Shown: one piece after another, positions 62,406 to 64,000 of the stretch | How positions within the stretch are numbered: the first letter of the stretch is position 1 | Layout: each line of letters starts with the position of its first letter | The notes under the pieces: model-generated | Databases searched by the model: none | What the model was told of the DNA's origin: nothing | The model's input: the letters and a program-made list of their open reading frames with translations, nothing else | Assembly: GCA_054601695.1 (NCBI GenBank) | Contig: BAAHQB010000037.1 | Location: 310,001-374,000, forward strand | Length of the DNA stretch: 64,000 nucleotides | Origin: Amorphochlora amoebiformis | Lineage: Eukaryota; Cercozoa; Chlorarachniophyceae | Direction of reading: 5' to 3' | Program-made: the position numbers and the translations under genes

Positions 62406-62956
62406 AAAAGACCGTGGTAAATCTGTTGCTCCTTCATCTTGATATCAGTGTTCATTCCTAAAATATTTTACGAACCCGCGCAGAGGAATATGGACACTGA
62501 TATGACCTTGGACGTCCCGTCTGGGATGGGGAGCCTCCGGGCCTTGAAAAAAATGGTATAACCTCATGATATTTCAAGCTTGAATCTAAACCCGTCCCTG
62601 CAGAGCCTACCAACCCTCGCCGACATGACCTACGACGGGGATGACGAGGATCTCGAGGTCATCGATGAGGATGAAGAGGACCTGGATGATTTGGATGATG
62701 ATCTGGACGATGACCTCGATGATGACCTCGACGATGACCTGGACGAGGACGACGAGGATGATTTGGATGACTATGACGAGACTGATTAGTAATAACCAAC
62801 CCTACGTACCCGTCCCGTTGAAATCCCTTGCCCCTCTTAACCCCGAGCGATATCTCATTCTCCAGTGATGATGACGACGATGTTCTCGACGAGGACGATG
62901 ACATCGAGGACGAGATTGACGAGACCGCGGATGAAATTCTGGAGATCGTCATCTAA
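62393..62956 (+). CDS. Asp-rich acidic protein (4 exons, 123 residues)
   Basis: Exons 62393-62416, 62484-62555, 62604-62788 and 62866-62956, with GT/AG introns of 67, 48 and 77 bp and matching phases. The protein starts MDMLKKTVRNMDTDMTLDV. After LPTLADMTYDGDDEDLEV it is dominated by DDLDDDL-type repeats, ending DEIDETADEILEIVI. Such acidic tails bind histones, ribosomal proteins or divalent cations, but no family can be named. The first exon overlaps the last 13 nt of the upstream gene in another frame. If the ATG at 62490 is used instead, the overlap disappears and the protein is 10 residues shorter. Confidence 0.65.
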
Positions 62957-63109
62957 TCACAAGCTTTTTCCTCACCGAGATTATCTGTCAAGTCAAAAAC
63001 TCAGTATGGGGGTCTTCTGAGGACACCGAACCACTGCAAAACAATCGAAGTAATACCCACTGTGTGCTGGTAAATTTCAAGTTTAAGTGATACGCAGTCC
63101 AAGAGTACA

Positions 63110-63220
63110 CTACATTCAAGTTAGTAGTAACTTAGTACTCGTAGCTAGGTAGTACTCCATCATAGTATACTAGTCGCGTGATATGTCTAGTATGTATGTA
63201 CGTATTTAACTAGTTTAAGT

Positions 63221-63253
<33 letters not shown>

Positions 63254-63420
63254 TATAAAGTATATTATATGTATATATATATATATATATCATATATATA
63301 TATATATATCCAGTTATCTTATAACATGCAACGAATTTACTACTAGTAGCTAGGTAGTAGTACTACAGCTAGTACTAGTAGTATTTCTAGATTACATCTA
63401 GCAATTAATGGTACTGAATA
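63110..63420. repeat. CTAG/TAGTA-rich intergenic stretch with a (TA)n core
   Basis: Dense CTAGTA, TACTAG and TAGTAGTA words flank a (TA)n run at 63222-63310. The composition resembles 59880-60190. No coding frame is supported. Confidence 0.45.
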
Positions 63421-63595
63421 CGATATTCCAGTATATTGTCATGATTTTAACCTCTAGATCAATGTATGCTGCGTCAATCTATTTGAAATGAATTGATAAC
63501 CGATATCATTGTTGTGTAACACTAGGCATAGTGCACACATAACTAGATAACAAGTCACTGGACAATACAACCTTCCTGATCCAATTCGTCCTTAC

Positions 63596-63791
63596 CAGTC
63601 TGTCCAGAAGGCCTAGAAGGCCCCTTATTCTGACAATCAGCAACTATACCACTTTTGGGAACTGCAGAAATGGGCGGTTGTATTGTCGATCGAACCTCAG
63701 CAACTGAATAATATTCAAAGTCAGGTTGCGAATCAGCAAGAATTTTGCGGGCGACATTACCGACTGGTCGAGCGGGTGAACAATCGATGGG
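63596..63791 (-). CDS. Single exon of an unidentified minus-strand gene
   Basis: A 196-nt open stretch runs between a CAG acceptor (TGATCAG just above 63791) and a strong donor GTAAGG below 63596, phase 0 to phase 1. It reads PIDCSPARPVGNVARKILAD, then SQPDFEYYSVAEVRSTIQPP, then ISAVPKSGIVADCQNKG and PSRPSGQT. Composition is that of a polar, partly disordered protein; I recognise no family. Its neighbouring exons are not visible: the upstream side is (TA)n to the window edge and the downstream side has no clear continuation. Confidence 0.5.
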
Positions 63792-63840
63792 CTGATCAAG
63801 TTATGGGTTGAATTATGTTCGTAAATTAATTTGATACACA

Positions 63841-63856
63841 CACACACACACATATA

Positions 63857-63903
<47 letters not shown>

Positions 63904-64000
63904 TATATATATATATATATGTGTGTGTTTATATGTGCATACAATACGTATGTGTATAAATGTATATGTACACGTATGTTCTCATGTATCCAAGATATTT
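63841..64000. repeat. (CA)n/(TA)n microsatellite at the right edge
   Basis: A short (CA)n followed by (TA)n and TG-rich variants. Probably the intron upstream of the minus-strand exon 63596-63791. Confidence 0.7.

Overview
The window is nuclear DNA of an intron-rich eukaryote, probably a protist. Coding pieces are 20-260 nt exons bounded by GT...AG, reading phase carries across almost every junction, and TAA, TAG and TGA all end reading frames, so the standard code fits. I cannot name the species; an intron-rich fornicate such as Kipferlia is one untested possibility. Most of the length is simple sequence, chiefly (TA)n, with large (GA)n, (CT)n and (ATT)n blocks. Nearly all long open frames in it ([24 protein letters not shown]) are translated microsatellite and not genes.

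Positions 1-45115, minus strand: one giant ankyrin-repeat gene. I reconstructed 55 exons (about 3.04 kb coding, about 1,010 codons) spread over 44.2 kb. It starts near 45115 and runs off the left edge. Its introns are mostly (TA)n, but also hold a 1.6-kb GA block, a 2-kb CT/ATT block, a palindromic 30-bp repeat array, a 600-bp foldback, degenerate telomere-like sequence and copies of a dispersed element.

Positions 45116-48400: the divergent upstream region, a compact intronless ankyrin ORF on the plus strand (46256-46762) preceded by a GTCAC/GTGAC cluster, then (TA)n.

Positions 48408-59815, plus strand: two multi-exon genes only 70 bp apart. The first encodes a protein with about seven hydrophobic segments and a C-terminal coiled coil. 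The second encodes a 290-residue protein with a nucleoside 2-deoxyribosyltransferase-like domain.

Positions 60496-63791: compact DNA with short introns (36-146 bp). It holds a coiled-coil/RWD protein resembling kinetochore Spc24 (minus), a 115-residue protein with an N-terminal membrane anchor (plus), an Asp-rich acidic protein (plus) overlapping it by 13 nt, and one exon of a further minus-strand gene. The contrast between this short-intron cluster and the TA-inflated introns of the ankyrin gene is the main theme of the window.
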